A DNA stretch of 34,378 nt from Acidimicrobiaceae bacterium (GTDB taxonomy: Bacteria; Actinomycetota; Acidimicrobiia; Acidimicrobiales; RAAP-2): contig PMLV01000265.1 in NCBI GenBank assembly GCA_003160635.1, positions 37,786-72,163 of the forward strand. Reading direction: 5' to 3'. Below, in pieces: positions 1-8,604 of this stretch (position 1 is its first letter; each line of letters starts with the position of its first letter). Made by a program: the position numbers and the translations under genes. The notes beneath the pieces are model-generated. The model was not told the origin of the DNA and did no database searches. It saw only the letters and a list, made by a program, of their open reading frames with translations.

Positions 1-448
1 CGAACTTCTCGACGGCGTGCATCAGACCGAGGTTCCCTTCTTGAATCAGATCCAGGAGCGGGAGCCCCGACGCCTGGTACTTCTTGGCGATCGACACCAC
101 CAGGCGAAGGTTGGACTGGACGAACGTCTGTTGCGCCTGCTCGCCCTCCATGACCGCGCGGCGCATCTCTCGCTTCTTCGCCGTGGTCAGCCCCTTGGGG
201 GCCTTGGCCACCGCGGCCTCTGCTTCTCGGCCCGCTTCTATGGCCTGCGCCAAACGGACCTCGTCGTCCTTTGTCAGCAGTGGGTACTGGCCGATATCTG
301 TCAGATAGAGACGAACGAGGTCTTCGTCGTCGCGCTCAATGCGTTCCTTGGCCAAGATATGCCGAACCTTCCCTCGCTGTGGGCCTCGGCAGACGATCTT
401 CGCCGGGCGCTCACTTTCGTTGTGCAGCTTGCGTCGCTTTCGGCGCAC
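1..448 (-). CDS. RNA polymerase sigma-70 family factor (N-terminal part, 3' end off window)
   Basis: This frame runs off the left edge and encodes the N-terminal part of a primary-type sigma factor. Visible are region 1.2 ([20 protein letters not shown]) followed by the region 2.1-2.2 core, with [13 protein letters not shown] and then [19 protein letters not shown] at the edge. These are hallmark motifs of sigma-70 group 1/2 proteins, which bind the beta' clamp and recognise the -10 element. A stop codon lies at 480-482 in this frame, and the first usable start after it is GTG at 448; the basic N-terminus that this gives is unusual, and a TTG further in ([13 protein letters not shown]) is an alternative. 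The gene follows nadE and an unknown gene on the same strand. A TACAAT hexamer at 464-469 could be its own -10 element. The family call is firm; primary or alternative sigma cannot be decided from this part. Confidence 0.85.
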   Translation of the reverse strand, partial: MRRKRRKLHNESERPAKIVCRGPQRGKVRHILAKERIERDDEDLVRLYLTDIGQYPLLTKDDEVRLAQAIEAGREAEAAVAKAPKGLTTAKKREMRRAVMEGEQAQQTFVQSNLRLVVSIAKKYQASGLPLLDLIQEGNLGLMHAVEKF

Positions 449-478
449 AAGGGCTGCAAAAACATTGTAGTGGGCGTG

Positions 479-1120
479 TCAAGATGCCCGTGCACCAGGA
501 AATATGGTGCGCTCGGCCCCCAACACCGGTTGAAGGCGCCCCGACGTATCGAACCCCGTTCGAGTCGCTCCGCCCTCATCTCCCCCGGCGCGCCGCCCCC
601 GGAGCAGGAGCACGCGCCCCCTCTCGATCTCGAGCTCTATCCGGGGTCGGACCAGGCCAAGCAGGGCGCACACGGGTGCCTCGCTCACCGGTGAGGCGTG
701 GGCGAGATGCTCGTCATAGGCCGCCAGGAGGGCCGGCAGGATCTCCTCGACCAACTCGCAGAACGCACCCGTCAGGTCTGTTTCGGCCTCGAGCAGGTCC
801 AGGGCCGGACCAAGGGGACCCGGGGGTGGTACGACGAGCGCGTCGGCATCAACCCCGGCCCGCACCGGTAGGCGTTCCCGCCACTGTCCGGCCACGAATC
901 CGTGCCACGAGGACATCTCGCTGGCGACCACACGGATCTCGGCCTCGATGGCCGCGCGCGCACCCGGCGCCCCGGGCGTACTGGCCCACAGGCCCGTCAG
1001 CGCGAAGAGCCGGTTCTCGATCCAGCAGTAGTGCCCACAACGTTCGGCCAGCTCGCCAATGGTGCGAAAGCCGAACGCCGTGCGTGGCGCCGCCTCAGCC
1101 ACGGGCCGCTTCAGTCTCAC
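479..1120 (-). CDS. conserved hypothetical protein in the nadE operon
   Basis: This encodes 213 residues with no family that I recognise. The start ATG overlaps the nadE stop by four bases (ATGA), so the two genes are probably translationally coupled. The protein is mostly helical in appearance: a Trp/Cys-containing N-terminal half (CGHYCWIENRLFALTG), then EIRVVASEMSSWHGFV, a proline-rich turn near residue 100 and an acidic helical stretch (LLEAETDLTGAFCELVEEIL). The C-terminal 35 residues are Gly/Arg-rich and look disordered. Alternating conserved-looking Glu and His residues could suggest a ferritin-like four-helix bundle, but this is only a guess. No signal peptide or membrane segment is visible. 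Confidence 0.7.
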   Translation of the reverse strand: MRLKRPVAEAAPRTAFGFRTIGELAERCGHYCWIENRLFALTGLWASTPGAPGARAAIEAEIRVVASEMSSWHGFVAGQWRERLPVRAGVDADALVVPPPGPLGPALDLLEAETDLTGAFCELVEEILPALLAAYDEHLAHASPVSEAPVCALLGLVRPRIELEIERGRVLLLRGRRAGGDEGGATRTGFDTSGRLQPVLGAERTIFPGARAS

Positions 1121-2865
1121 CCACGGTCCGGCTCTTGCGGAGCGGGCGGGCGGTAGTGGTTTGTGATGGGCATGCGCCTGTCCTTGCCGAAAGCCTTGGT
1201 CGTGATGCGCACCCCGGGCGGCATCTGCCGCCGCTTGTACTCCGCCCCGTCGACCAGCCGCACCACCTGGTCGACGACGAGGGGATCAAAACCCTCGGCC
1301 ACCAGGTCAGGCGCCGTCCGGTCGCGTTCGACGTAGCCCTGGAGGACCGGGTCGAGCTTCTCGTAGGGCGGCAGCGACTGATCGTCGCGCTGGTCCGGCC
1401 GTAACTCCGCCGACGGCGGCTTGTCGATCACGCTGTCGGGGATGGGCGCCGGCAGCCCCTCCAGCACGGCCTGCGTGTTGCGATAGCGGCACAGCTCATA
1501 GACCAGCGTCTTGGGCACATCCTTGATCACGGCGAACCCTCCGGCCGAGTCGCCGTACAGCGTGGAGTAGCCCGTGGCCATTTCGCTCTTGTTGCCAGTG
1601 GTGAGCACGATCCACCCCTTGGCATTCGACACACCCATCAACAGGACGCCGCGCAGGCGCGACTGGAGGTTCTCGTCGGTCAAGCCCGACGGCTCCCGGC
1701 CGAGCACGCTGGCCAGCATGGAGGTGAACGCCACGTGCGCCTCCTCAATGGACACCACGTGCAGGTCGATGCCGAGCGACGTGGCCAGCACGCCGGCATC
1801 GTGCCGCGACCCGTCGCTCGAATAGCGCGACGGCATCGAAATGCCGTGCACGTGGGAGGGACCCAATGCGTCGACGGCGATGGTGGCCACCACGGAGGAG
1901 TCGATGCCGCCGGACAACCCGATCACCGCCTCGGTGAACCCGTTCTTGCCGAGATAGTCACGTGTCCCCAGCACGAGGGCCGCGTAGACCTCGGCCTCGT
2001 CGGAAAGCGGGGGACGCAGCGCCGGGCGGAGTACGGGCGGCGCGGCGCGTGGTCTCTCGGCCCGGGGCTCGGTGACCACGACCCGGGGCAGCTTGCCCTC
2101 CACTGTTCGTCCCCCGTCTTCTGCGAGGGGGATGTCCACCACGACGAGGTCGGGGGCGAACTGCGCCCCGCTGGCCAGCAGCGTGCCGTCCGCGGCCACG
2201 ACGAGCGAGTCGCCGTCGAAGACCAGCTCGTCCTGCCCACCGACCTGGTTGACATAGGCGATGGCACACCCGGCTTCATCCACACGCGCCCGCAGCATGG
2301 AAAGGCGTTCGTTCCGGCGTCCCCGGTTGTAGGGAGAGGCATTGAGGTTCACCACGACATCGGCCCCGGCCCGGCCCTGCTGCGCCACCGGACCATCGGA
2401 GAACCACACGTCTTCGCAGATGGAGATCCCGACCCACGCCCCGGCCACCCCGAAGAGAGTCGGCGTCTCGTTGCTGACGACGAACCAGCGCTGCTCGTCG
2501 AAGACCCCGTAGTTGGGCAGGCAGCGCTTCCGGTACGTCCCCACCACGCGGCCTCCGGCGCAAATGGCGGCGGCGTTGGAGAGGCCCGGGCCCGACGGTG
2601 TGGCTCCCACGTAGCCGACGACGATGGCGCAGTGCCCACTGGCGGCGGCCACCTTTTCCAGCGCCGCCACGTTGTCGGCGACGAAGGCGGGCTTGAGGAG
2701 GAGATCCTCGGGCGGGTAGCCCGGAATGGCCAGCTCGGGCACCACGCAGATGTCGGCTCCCGCTGCTTCGGCCGCGGAGAGTGCGGCCAGGATTTGGTCC
2801 ACGTTGCCCGACAGATCGCCCACAACCGTGTTGAGCTGGGCTGCGGCCAACCGGAGGAAGGACAT
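1117..2865 (-). CDS. nadE: glutamine-dependent NAD+ synthetase
   Basis: NadE catalyses the last step of NAD synthesis, the ATP-dependent amidation of nicotinic acid adenine dinucleotide using ammonia from glutamine. The 582 residues carry both expected domains. Residues 1-270 are a nitrilase-type glutaminase with the triad Glu44 (VVPELAIPGY), Lys113 (YRKRCLPNYG) and Cys150 (GISICEDVW). Residues 290-582 are the synthetase domain, with the PP-loop SGGIDSS at 318-324 and TTGNKSE further on. Its length fits the short bacterial glutamine-dependent form. The start ATG at 2865 is supported by TAGTCT six bases upstream. The stop overlaps the start of the next gene by four bases. The cytosolic enzyme call is secure. 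Confidence 0.97.
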   Translation of the reverse strand: MSFLRLAAAQLNTVVGDLSGNVDQILAALSAAEAAGADICVVPELAIPGYPPEDLLLKPAFVADNVAALEKVAAASGHCAIVVGYVGATPSGPGLSNAAAICAGGRVVGTYRKRCLPNYGVFDEQRWFVVSNETPTLFGVAGAWVGISICEDVWFSDGPVAQQGRAGADVVVNLNASPYNRGRRNERLSMLRARVDEAGCAIAYVNQVGGQDELVFDGDSLVVAADGTLLASGAQFAPDLVVVDIPLAEDGGRTVEGKLPRVVVTEPRAERPRAAPPVLRPALRPPLSDEAEVYAALVLGTRDYLGKNGFTEAVIGLSGGIDSSVVATIAVDALGPSHVHGISMPSRYSSDGSRHDAGVLATSLGIDLHVVSIEEAHVAFTSMLASVLGREPSGLTDENLQSRLRGVLLMGVSNAKGWIVLTTGNKSEMATGYSTLYGDSAGGFAVIKDVPKTLVYELCRYRNTQAVLEGLPAPIPDSVIDKPPSAELRPDQRDDQSLPPYEKLDPVLQGYVERDRTAPDLVAEGFDPLVVDQVVRLVDGAEYKRRQMPPGVRITTKAFGKDRRMPITNHYRPPAPQEPDRG

Positions 2866-2877
2866 GGCTCCAGACTA
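2866..2877 (-). promoter_or_regulatory. leaderless-type -10 element before nadE
   Basis: On the minus strand TAGTCT (2877-2872) is followed by six bases and the nadE ATG. This is the TANNNT-N6-start layout of actinobacterial leaderless promoters. The six spacer bases read GGAGCC, so a weak ribosome binding site is possible instead. Confidence 0.5.
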
Positions 2878-2889
2878 ATGACGGCGACC

Positions 2890-3741
2890 TCAACCGGGGA
2901 GATCCTCCAAGAAGGTGCGCAGGACTGCGGCGAAGGCCGCCGGCTGTTCGAATCCGGGGAGATGCGCCGCGCCCTCCATGACCGCGAGCTGCGCTCCCGG
3001 AATCTGCGATGCCAACCAACGGCAGCGCTCCCGTATATGGCCCAGATCGAGGTCACCCACCACCACGAGGACCGGGCAGCGCAGTTCAGAAAGGCGCGAC
3101 GAGGCTTCGACCGAGGGCGCCGGCTCGTGGCCGGGACTGTCCGCGTGGAGCGCGATCCGGTTCATCTCGAGCGCGAGCTGTCGCCGCGGGCCGTCCACCC
3201 GCCCTTCGGGTGCGTGCGGACCGTCGACCCACAGCCGGATTTCGCCCAGGTTGAGGGCGTCGAGAGCCCCAGCGGCGTCGGCGGCGGCCAGGGTGTCCCA
3301 AATGGCGGCCTCGACTACGTCGATCTGCGCATCATCGACCGCCGGGGCGCCGGAGACCGCCGGAGCCACCAGGACCAGGGCGGCGACCCGTTCGGGATGG
3401 GTCAGCGTGAAATCGAGCGCGATCTGGCCGCCCCGGGAGTTCCCGACGAGGACGACCCGATCCAGGGCCAGGGCCTCGAGAACGGCCAGCAGATCGACCA
3501 GCTGGTCGTGCGCCTCCGCCCGGTAGGTCGTGGCGCCGAAACCTCGTCGGTCATACGCCACCACGTCCATGGCGGGGGTGAGGAGGTCCGACACGTCCTC
3601 CCAGCTGCGCTTGTCCGAGATACCGGTGTGAAGGAACACGACCTGCGGCGCTCCGCCGGCGCCCTGGCGCACCACGGAGAGCCGGGCTCTTCCCGAGGGA
3701 ACGTCGCGGACCTCCCGTGCTCCCGCGCCCGCTCCCGCCAC
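2890..3741 (-). CDS. alpha/beta hydrolase
   Basis: This is an alpha/beta-hydrolase fold protein of about 283 residues. The oxyanion region is FLHTGISDKRSW, followed by VVAYDRRGFGATT and the nucleophile elbow GNSRGG. The acid residue lies in VVGDLDLGH and the catalytic His in EGAAHLPGFEQP, so a complete Ser-Asp-His triad is present. It resembles small-molecule ester, lactone or C-C bond hydrolases of the MhpC/haloperoxidase type; the substrate cannot be told. I chose GTG at 3741, which gives an N-terminus starting close to the fold; GTG at 3777 would add 12 proline-rich residues. The gene is divergent from glnA with about 86 bp between the starts, and it lies upstream of nadE on the same strand. 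Confidence 0.85.
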   Translation of the reverse strand: MAGAGAGAREVRDVPSGRARLSVVRQGAGGAPQVVFLHTGISDKRSWEDVSDLLTPAMDVVAYDRRGFGATTYRAEAHDQLVDLLAVLEALALDRVVLVGNSRGGQIALDFTLTHPERVAALVLVAPAVSGAPAVDDAQIDVVEAAIWDTLAAADAAGALDALNLGEIRLWVDGPHAPEGRVDGPRRQLALEMNRIALHADSPGHEPAPSVEASSRLSELRCPVLVVVGDLDLGHIRERCRWLASQIPGAQLAVMEGAAHLPGFEQPAAFAAVLRTFLEDLPG

Positions 3742-3827
3742 GGCCCCAGGGTATCGGTGAGCGGGGCGCGGGGGCACCGGACGACGCGAATGGACGGAGG
3801 GGGTCCCGCACCTGCGAAGCTTGTGGG

Positions 3828-5162
3828 GTGCAGAGCCAACGTGACTACGTGCTGCGAACGGTCGAAGAGCGCGGCATCCGCTTCGTCCAGTTGTGGTTCA
3901 CCGATGTCCTCGGCACGCCCAAGGGCTTCAACATCACGTCGGCCGAGCTGGAGAACGCGCTCGATGAAGGGATGACGTTCGACGGGTCCGCCATCGACGG
4001 GTTCAGCCGGGTGCAAGAGGCGGACGTCCTGGCCCGGCCCGATCCCAAGACCTTTCAGCTGCTGCCCTGGCACGACGACGACTCCGCCGTGGCCCGGGTC
4101 TTCTGCGATGTGGCCAACCTCGACGGGAGCCCTTTCAGTGGCGACCCCCGCCACACGCTGCGCCGCACCCTGGAACGGGCGCGCGCGGCCGGGTACACGT
4201 TCTTCGTCGCCCCGGAGATCGAGTACTTCTACTTCGCCGACGCCGATCCCGGGCACGGGCCGCAGACGCTCGACTCGGGCTCGTACTTCGACCTGAGCGT
4301 GGCCGACCTGACCAGCGACCTGCGCCGGCGTTCGGTCCTCATGCTCGAAGAGATGGGCATCCCCGTCGAGCACACCCAGCACGAGGACGCCCGTAGCCAG
4401 CACGAGATCGACCTGCGGTACACCGATGCCATGACCATGGCCGACACCGTGATGACGGCCCGCATGGTGGTCAAGGAGATGGCGCGTCGCGAGGGTGTGT
4501 TCGCCAGCTTTATGCCCAAACCGCTGGGCGGGGTGCAGGGATCGGGCATGCACACCCATATCTCCTTGTGGGAGGGCGAGCGTAATGCCTTCGTCGACGA
4601 GGGCGACGAGTACGGGTTGTCCGAGGTGGCCCGGCAGTTCATCGCCGGCCTCCTGCGGCACGCCCGCGAGATAACGGCCGTCACCAACCAGTGGGTGAAC
4701 TCCTACAAGCGGCTCATCGGCGGGTACGAGGCGCCGGTCCACGTCAGCTGGGCCCGCAACAACCGCTCGGCGCTGGTGCGGGTCCCGGTGGTCAAGCATG
4801 GCAAGCCGGACTCGACCCGCCTGGAATACCGGGCTCCCGACAGCGCCTGTAACCCGTATCTCGCCTTCTCGGTGATCCTGGCCGCCGGACTGCGCGGCAT
4901 CACCGAGGGCTACCCCCTCCCGACCGAGGCCGACGCCAACCTCTTCACCCTGACCAACCGTGAGCTGGCGCTGAAAGGGATCGAATCGCTCCCGCCCAGC
5001 CTCCACGACGCCGTCAACGAGATGGAGCGCTCCGAATTGCTGGCCCAGACCCTGGGCGATCACGTCTTCGAGTGGTTCATCCGCAACAAGAGAGCCGAAT
5101 GGGAGGACTACCAGTCCCAGGTGACCCAATTCGAGCTCGACCGTTACCTCCCCCTTCTGTGA
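3828..5162 (+). CDS. glnA: glutamine synthetase, type I
   Basis: Glutamine synthetase makes glutamine from glutamate, ammonia and ATP. Counted from GTG 3828, the protein has 444 residues, the length of the GSI-alpha group. The beta-Grasp N-terminal domain has FVQLWFTDVLGTPKGF and the Asp-containing latch MTFDGSAIDGFSR. The catalytic domain has the metal ligands in APEIEYFYF, the loop GSGMHTHISLW, NSYKRLIGGYEAP and the glutamate/phosphate Arg region RNNRSALVRVP, then LEYRAPDSACNPYLAFSV. I do not see the adenylylated-Tyr loop of the GSI-beta group, so control is more likely by feedback or transcription. An open frame extends to 3717, but the conserved part begins at the GTG. No clear ribosome binding site is near it. 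A GlnR-like regulator follows 11 bp downstream. Confidence 0.96.
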   Translation: MQSQRDYVLRTVEERGIRFVQLWFTDVLGTPKGFNITSAELENALDEGMTFDGSAIDGFSRVQEADVLARPDPKTFQLLPWHDDDSAVARVFCDVANLDGSPFSGDPRHTLRRTLERARAAGYTFFVAPEIEYFYFADADPGHGPQTLDSGSYFDLSVADLTSDLRRRSVLMLEEMGIPVEHTQHEDARSQHEIDLRYTDAMTMADTVMTARMVVKEMARREGVFASFMPKPLGGVQGSGMHTHISLWEGERNAFVDEGDEYGLSEVARQFIAGLLRHAREITAVTNQWVNSYKRLIGGYEAPVHVSWARNNRSALVRVPVVKHGKPDSTRLEYRAPDSACNPYLAFSVILAAGLRGITEGYPLPTEADANLFTLTNRELALKGIESLPPSLHDAVNEMERSELLAQTLGDHVFEWFIRNKRAEWEDYQSQVTQFELDRYLPLL

Positions 5163-5173
5163 CACCCCGGTAA

Positions 5174-5932
5174 ATGGACGCCCTCCTCTGCTTCCCGCTG
5201 GACCTCCCCGCGGAGGTGACCCTCGCACTGCAGGGCGCGGGACTCACCCACCGCGCCGTGTCAGGCCCCGAAGCCGTCGGCGACGGGAACGGGCAGGGCA
5301 ACGGGGAGACATGGTCCGGCGCGGTGGTGGTGGCCGGCGATGACATGACGGCCGCGGTCGCCTTCTGCCGTCACATCCGCCTGCGCGAGGTGCCGCTCAG
5401 CCCGTTGCTCCTCGTCATACGGGCCGAGCAGGTCGGTGAGCTCCTCCTACGTGACGACCTGTTCGACGATTTCTGCGTCCTCCCGGCCCGTCCCGACGAG
5501 TTGACGGCCCGGTTGCAGCACCTCTTCTGGCGCAACGGGCAGAGCATGCGTCCCGACCTGATCGAGTACGGGCCGCTGATGCTCAACCTCGAGACGTATC
5601 AGGCGGCCGTGGCCGGACGGGTGCTCGACCTCACCTACATGGAGTACGAGCTCCTCCGGTTCCTGGCCGGCCACCCGGCCAAGGTCTTCACCCGCGAGAC
5701 GTTGCTCAGCCGCGTCTGGGGCTACGAGTACTACGGCGGCGCCCGCACGGTCGACGTCCACATCAGGCGCCTCCGGGCCAAATTGGGCGAAGAGCACGCA
5801 CACCTGATCCAGACCGTGCGCTCGGTGGGATACCGCTTCGGCCAGGTGGCCTGGCATCCGGGGCTGAACCAGCGCAACGCTGGGGCCGCCGGCAACGCGG
5901 CCGCCGGCAGTGGGACGGGCGGCGGCGGCTGA
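5174..5932 (+). CDS. GlnR-like OmpR-family transcriptional regulator (atypical receiver)
   Basis: This 252-residue protein has an N-terminal receiver-like domain (about 1-120) and a C-terminal winged-helix DNA-binding domain (about 135-235). The effector domain reads LDLTYMEYELLRFLAGHP, VFTRETLLSRVWGYEYYGG, RTVDVHIRRLRAKLG and LIQTVRSVGYRF, which closely resembles actinobacterial GlnR as I know it. The receiver lacks the phosphoacceptor: the strand that should end in Asp reads GAVVVAGDD, so it is probably not controlled by a histidine kinase, as is known for GlnR. No kinase gene is nearby. Its position 11 bp after glnA, likely in one transcript, supports a nitrogen-regulation role. The last 20 residues are a Gly/Ala/Asn tail. 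The role is inferred; the family is clear. Confidence 0.8.
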   Translation: MDALLCFPLDLPAEVTLALQGAGLTHRAVSGPEAVGDGNGQGNGETWSGAVVVAGDDMTAAVAFCRHIRLREVPLSPLLLVIRAEQVGELLLRDDLFDDFCVLPARPDELTARLQHLFWRNGQSMRPDLIEYGPLMLNLETYQAAVAGRVLDLTYMEYELLRFLAGHPAKVFTRETLLSRVWGYEYYGGARTVDVHIRRLRAKLGEEHAHLIQTVRSVGYRFGQVAWHPGLNQRNAGAAGNAAAGSGTGGGG

Positions 5933-5934
5933 CG

Positions 5935-8130
5935 TCAGGTCGTGGGGAACGACCCGAGGTAGGGCGCCGCGCCGAAGCTGTACACGCCGCCGGCCGAGCC
6001 GACCAGCCAATAGCCCGGTCCGGGTCCGAACGTCGCCATGCCGTGGATCGCCTGGTGGGGGGGGTCGGCCCCGGTCGAGCCCTCGAAGGCGGCGTCGCCG
6101 AACGTGAAGATGCCGCCGTCGCCGGCCACGAGCCAGTACCCGCCTCCATCGGCGGTCGCCGCCATGCCCATGATGGGCTGGTTGAGCTTCATGGCCCCTG
6201 TCGACCCGAAGAACGCGGCGTCGCCGAAACTGAAGATGCCGCCGTCACGGGCCACCAGCCAGTAGCCCTTGCCATCGGGGGTGGCCGCCATGCCCACGAT
6301 GGGCGCGTTCAGCTTCTGGCCGCCCATTGAGCCGAAGAAGGCGGCGTCGCCGAAACTGAAGACCCCGCCGTCGCCGGCCACCAGCCAGTAGCCCTTGCCA
6401 TCGGAGGTGGCCGCCATGCCCACGATGGGAGCATTGAGCCTCATCCCCCCGGTGGACCCGCGGAAACCGGCGTCGCCGAAGCTGGAGACCCCGCCGTCGC
6501 CGGCGACCAGCCAGTAGCCATTGCCATCAGGCGTGGGAGCCATGCCCACTATGGGCGCATTGAGCTTCTGGCCGCCCATTGAGCCGAAGAAGGCGGCGTC
6601 ACCGAAGGTGAAGACCCCGCCATCGCTCGCTACCACCCAGTAGCCGTTTCCATCTGGGGTCCCGTCCATCGTGACCGCCGGCGGTGGCTGGGCCGGCAGC
6701 GAGCCGATGGAAATCGGGACACGGGCCACGTCGCCGGCCAGGTCGCCTACTGCGATCTGGCAGACATCGCCCGCCAGCTGCTGGGCCGGCGTCGGGGGAC
6801 AGGGGTACGCGGCGGCGTCAACCGAGGCCGGATTGCCGGCGCTGTCCGTGCCGGGGCTGGGTGGGCCCGTGACCCCCTGCGATACCTGGTACCTCAGGGA
6901 GAAGGTGCCGGTGGGGCTGGTCTGGACGAGTTGCGGTGTGGCGCAGCTCACGGCAACCGCGACTTCTCCGGCGTACTCGACCGTCGGCTGGGCGGGGTCG
7001 TCGTTGCACTCCAGGGCCCCGACCAACTGGTCAGGCAGATAGTTGGTGCCGGTGATCTCCGTGGTGCTCCCGGCGATCAGACCGGTTGAAGGAGAGAGGG
7101 TGATCGCGGGCAGCGGGACGGCCCCGGTGATGGTGAGGGTGACCGAGGCCAGATCGTCCGCGCCGTCTTCGACCAGGACGACACACGAGCCGCCTGCGGC
7201 CAGGTTCGCCGCGGTGGGCGGGCATGGATAGGGCGCACTCTCGGTGCTTCCCTCGAGGTTGCCCTCGGCAATGGAGACCGACGTCTGCATCGCCCCCGAA
7301 GCGTCGGTGACCGCGAGGCCCGGGCTCCCCCCGCCCAGCGGGACAGTGGTCGGCGTCGTGGTCGGCGTCGTGGGCAGGACCGGCGGAGGCGCTGAGGTCG
7401 TGGTCGTGGTCTGCCTGCAGCCAATCGGAAGATTCGGCGTGCTCCCTTGGCCCGGCGGCTCACCCGGGGTCATGTTGCACTCGAGGGCCAGCCAGGGCGA
7501 ATCGGGCGTGAACCCCGCGCCGCTCACCTGGACCATCTCCCCACTCGACAGGTTGGTCGACGGAACCGCGGTGATGGTTGGCGCAGCTGTGACGGGTGGC
7601 GCGAAGGTCAGGGGGACGGAGGCGTTGTTGCCGTCGCTGTCACCGACGGTCAGTTGGCAGATGTCGCCGTCCGCCTGCTGGGCGGGTGTCGGTGGGCAGG
7701 GGTACAGAGCGGCATCGGCGGCCGCACTGTGGCCGGCACTGTCGGTACCGAGAGCAGGCGGCCCGACCACACCCGTGTGAACGACGAACGACGTGCTCAG
7801 GGTGCCGGTCGACGAGAATTCGTCAAACTGCGAGCTATTGAACGGGTACGAAGCGCCGAACGCGGGAACATCGCAACTGACCAGTACGGCGAAACCGTCG
7901 AGGGGGACGGTCGGTTGCCCGGGAGCATCGTTGCACTCGACCGGACCGCCCACCGTGTTCGGCGCATAGCCCGACCCGGTCACGGCGAGCAGCTGACCAT
8001 CCAACAACCCGGTCGTGGGGCTGACCTGGATCGAGGGTGTCGTCGCACTGGCCAGCGGTGCTCCGACGAAGACCAAGGCGGACAGCATCAGCGCGGCTGC
8101 TGCCCCCGTCACCACGAGACGTCTTTTCAC
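5935..8130 (-). CDS. secreted protein with Ig-like units and C-terminal propeller-like repeats
   Basis: This encodes 731 residues. Residues 1-29 are a signal peptide (MKRRLVVTGAAAALMLSALV, then PLASA). Three related units follow (about 31-180, 181-340 and 341-485), each with a TGLLDGQLLAVTGSGYAP-type start and the cysteine-containing CPPTPAQQ and ICQLTVGD motifs. They resemble the neocarzinostatin-like or IPT Ig folds common in actinobacterial secreted proteins. A Pro/Thr-rich linker (TTTTTSAPPPVLPTTPTTTP) interrupts unit 2. Residues 492-731 are six 42-residue repeats. No enzyme motif and no sortase or transmembrane anchor is seen, so a secreted binding or surface role is likely. The start is GTG 8130, preceded by a G-rich stretch that can serve as ribosome binding site. 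It converges on the GlnR-like gene with 2 bp between the stops. Confidence 0.85.
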   Translation of the reverse strand: MKRRLVVTGAAAALMLSALVFVGAPLASATTPSIQVSPTTGLLDGQLLAVTGSGYAPNTVGGPVECNDAPGQPTVPLDGFAVLVSCDVPAFGASYPFNSSQFDEFSSTGTLSTSFVVHTGVVGPPALGTDSAGHSAAADAALYPCPPTPAQQADGDICQLTVGDSDGNNASVPLTFAPPVTAAPTITAVPSTNLSSGEMVQVSGAGFTPDSPWLALECNMTPGEPPGQGSTPNLPIGCRQTTTTTSAPPPVLPTTPTTTPTTVPLGGGSPGLAVTDASGAMQTSVSIAEGNLEGSTESAPYPCPPTAANLAAGGSCVVLVEDGADDLASVTLTITGAVPLPAITLSPSTGLIAGSTTEITGTNYLPDQLVGALECNDDPAQPTVEYAGEVAVAVSCATPQLVQTSPTGTFSLRYQVSQGVTGPPSPGTDSAGNPASVDAAAYPCPPTPAQQLAGDVCQIAVGDLAGDVARVPISIGSLPAQPPPAVTMDGTPDGNGYWVVASDGGVFTFGDAAFFGSMGGQKLNAPIVGMAPTPDGNGYWLVAGDGGVSSFGDAGFRGSTGGMRLNAPIVGMAATSDGKGYWLVAGDGGVFSFGDAAFFGSMGGQKLNAPIVGMAATPDGKGYWLVARDGGIFSFGDAAFFGSTGAMKLNQPIMGMAATADGGGYWLVAGDGGIFTFGDAAFEGSTGADPPHQAIHGMATFGPGPGYWLVGSAGGVYSFGAAPYLGSFPTT
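5938..6657 (-). repeat. six tandem 126-bp coding repeats
   Basis: The C-terminal part of the secreted protein is built of 42-residue units with the consensus DGNGYWLVAGDGGVFSFGDA followed by FFGSMGGQKLNAPIVGMA. Five are full length and the sixth is cut short at the C-terminus (30 residues). At the DNA level each unit is 126 bp and neighbours are nearly identical in places. About 42 residues with GYW, DGG and FGD turns fits a blade of a beta-propeller. Repeats of this kind are frequent in Acidimicrobiia proteins, to my knowledge. Confidence 0.9.
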
Positions 8131-8214
8131 GGCCCCCCACTTTCACGCACCACCCTCATGTCTTTGACGCACCACGCTCACGAATGGTTCACCGGACGAT
8201 GCGAATAATCTCGA

Positions 8215-8604
8215 TCAGAGGCCGAGTGGTTCGGGCTCCGACCCTTCGGGCACGTAGGCCCAGGCTTCGACCTCCACCCGCGCCCCCGCGGGCAACGCGG
8301 CGACGGCGACGGCCGAGCGGGTCGGCCGATCGGTGAAGTACTCGGCAAAGACCTCGTTGACCGCCGCGAACTCGCCCATGTCGACCAGGTACAGGGTGGT
8401 CTTGACCACGTCGCCCATCGTGGCGCCCTCGGTGCGCAAGACGGCGGCCACGTTCTCGAGCGCCTGGCGCAATTGGGGGACCGTTCCCCCTTTCACCAGG
8501 GCCGACGCCCCACTGTCGTCGGTGGACAGGCCGATCTGCCCCGATGTGATCACCCAGGGCCCGGCGCGGCGGACGGGGGCGTACGGACCCAAAGTCGGAC
8601 TCAT
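8215..8604 (-). CDS. RidA family protein
   Basis: This 129-residue protein belongs to the YjgF/YER057c/UK114 (RidA) family, whose members deaminate reactive enamine/imine intermediates or act in related degradative pathways as trimers. It matches the family length and shows the N-terminal GPWVITSGQIGL, the central LRQALENVAAVLRTEGATM, VVKTTLYLVDMGEFAAVNEV and the C-terminal ARVEVEAWAYV. The arginine that binds the substrate carboxylate in true RidA (in the CTR signature near the C-terminus) appears as RPTRSAVAV and RVEVEAWA, so it may be present but offset. The start ATG overlaps the stop of the upstream Fe-S fusion protein by four bases, which suggests coupled translation and a shared pathway. 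Confidence 0.9.
   Translation of the reverse strand: MSPTLGPYAPVRRAGPWVITSGQIGLSTDDSGASALVKGGTVPQLRQALENVAAVLRTEGATMGDVVKTTLYLVDMGEFAAVNEVFAEYFTDRPTRSAVAVAALPAGARVEVEAWAYVPEGSEPEPLGL

Noticed and set aside
1735..3975. Very long open frame (746 codons) on the plus strand
   Set aside because: It runs antisense to nadE and the hydrolase, has no start signals or family motifs, and is the usual mirror frame of high-GC coding DNA.
3402..5228. 608-codon open frame on the minus strand across glnA
   Set aside because: It is antisense to a clear glutamine synthetase; only its far end coincides with part of the hydrolase strand, in the wrong frame.
5938..6657. CRISPR-like regular repeats
   Set aside because: The repeats are 126 bp, adjoining, in frame and coding; there are no unique spacers.
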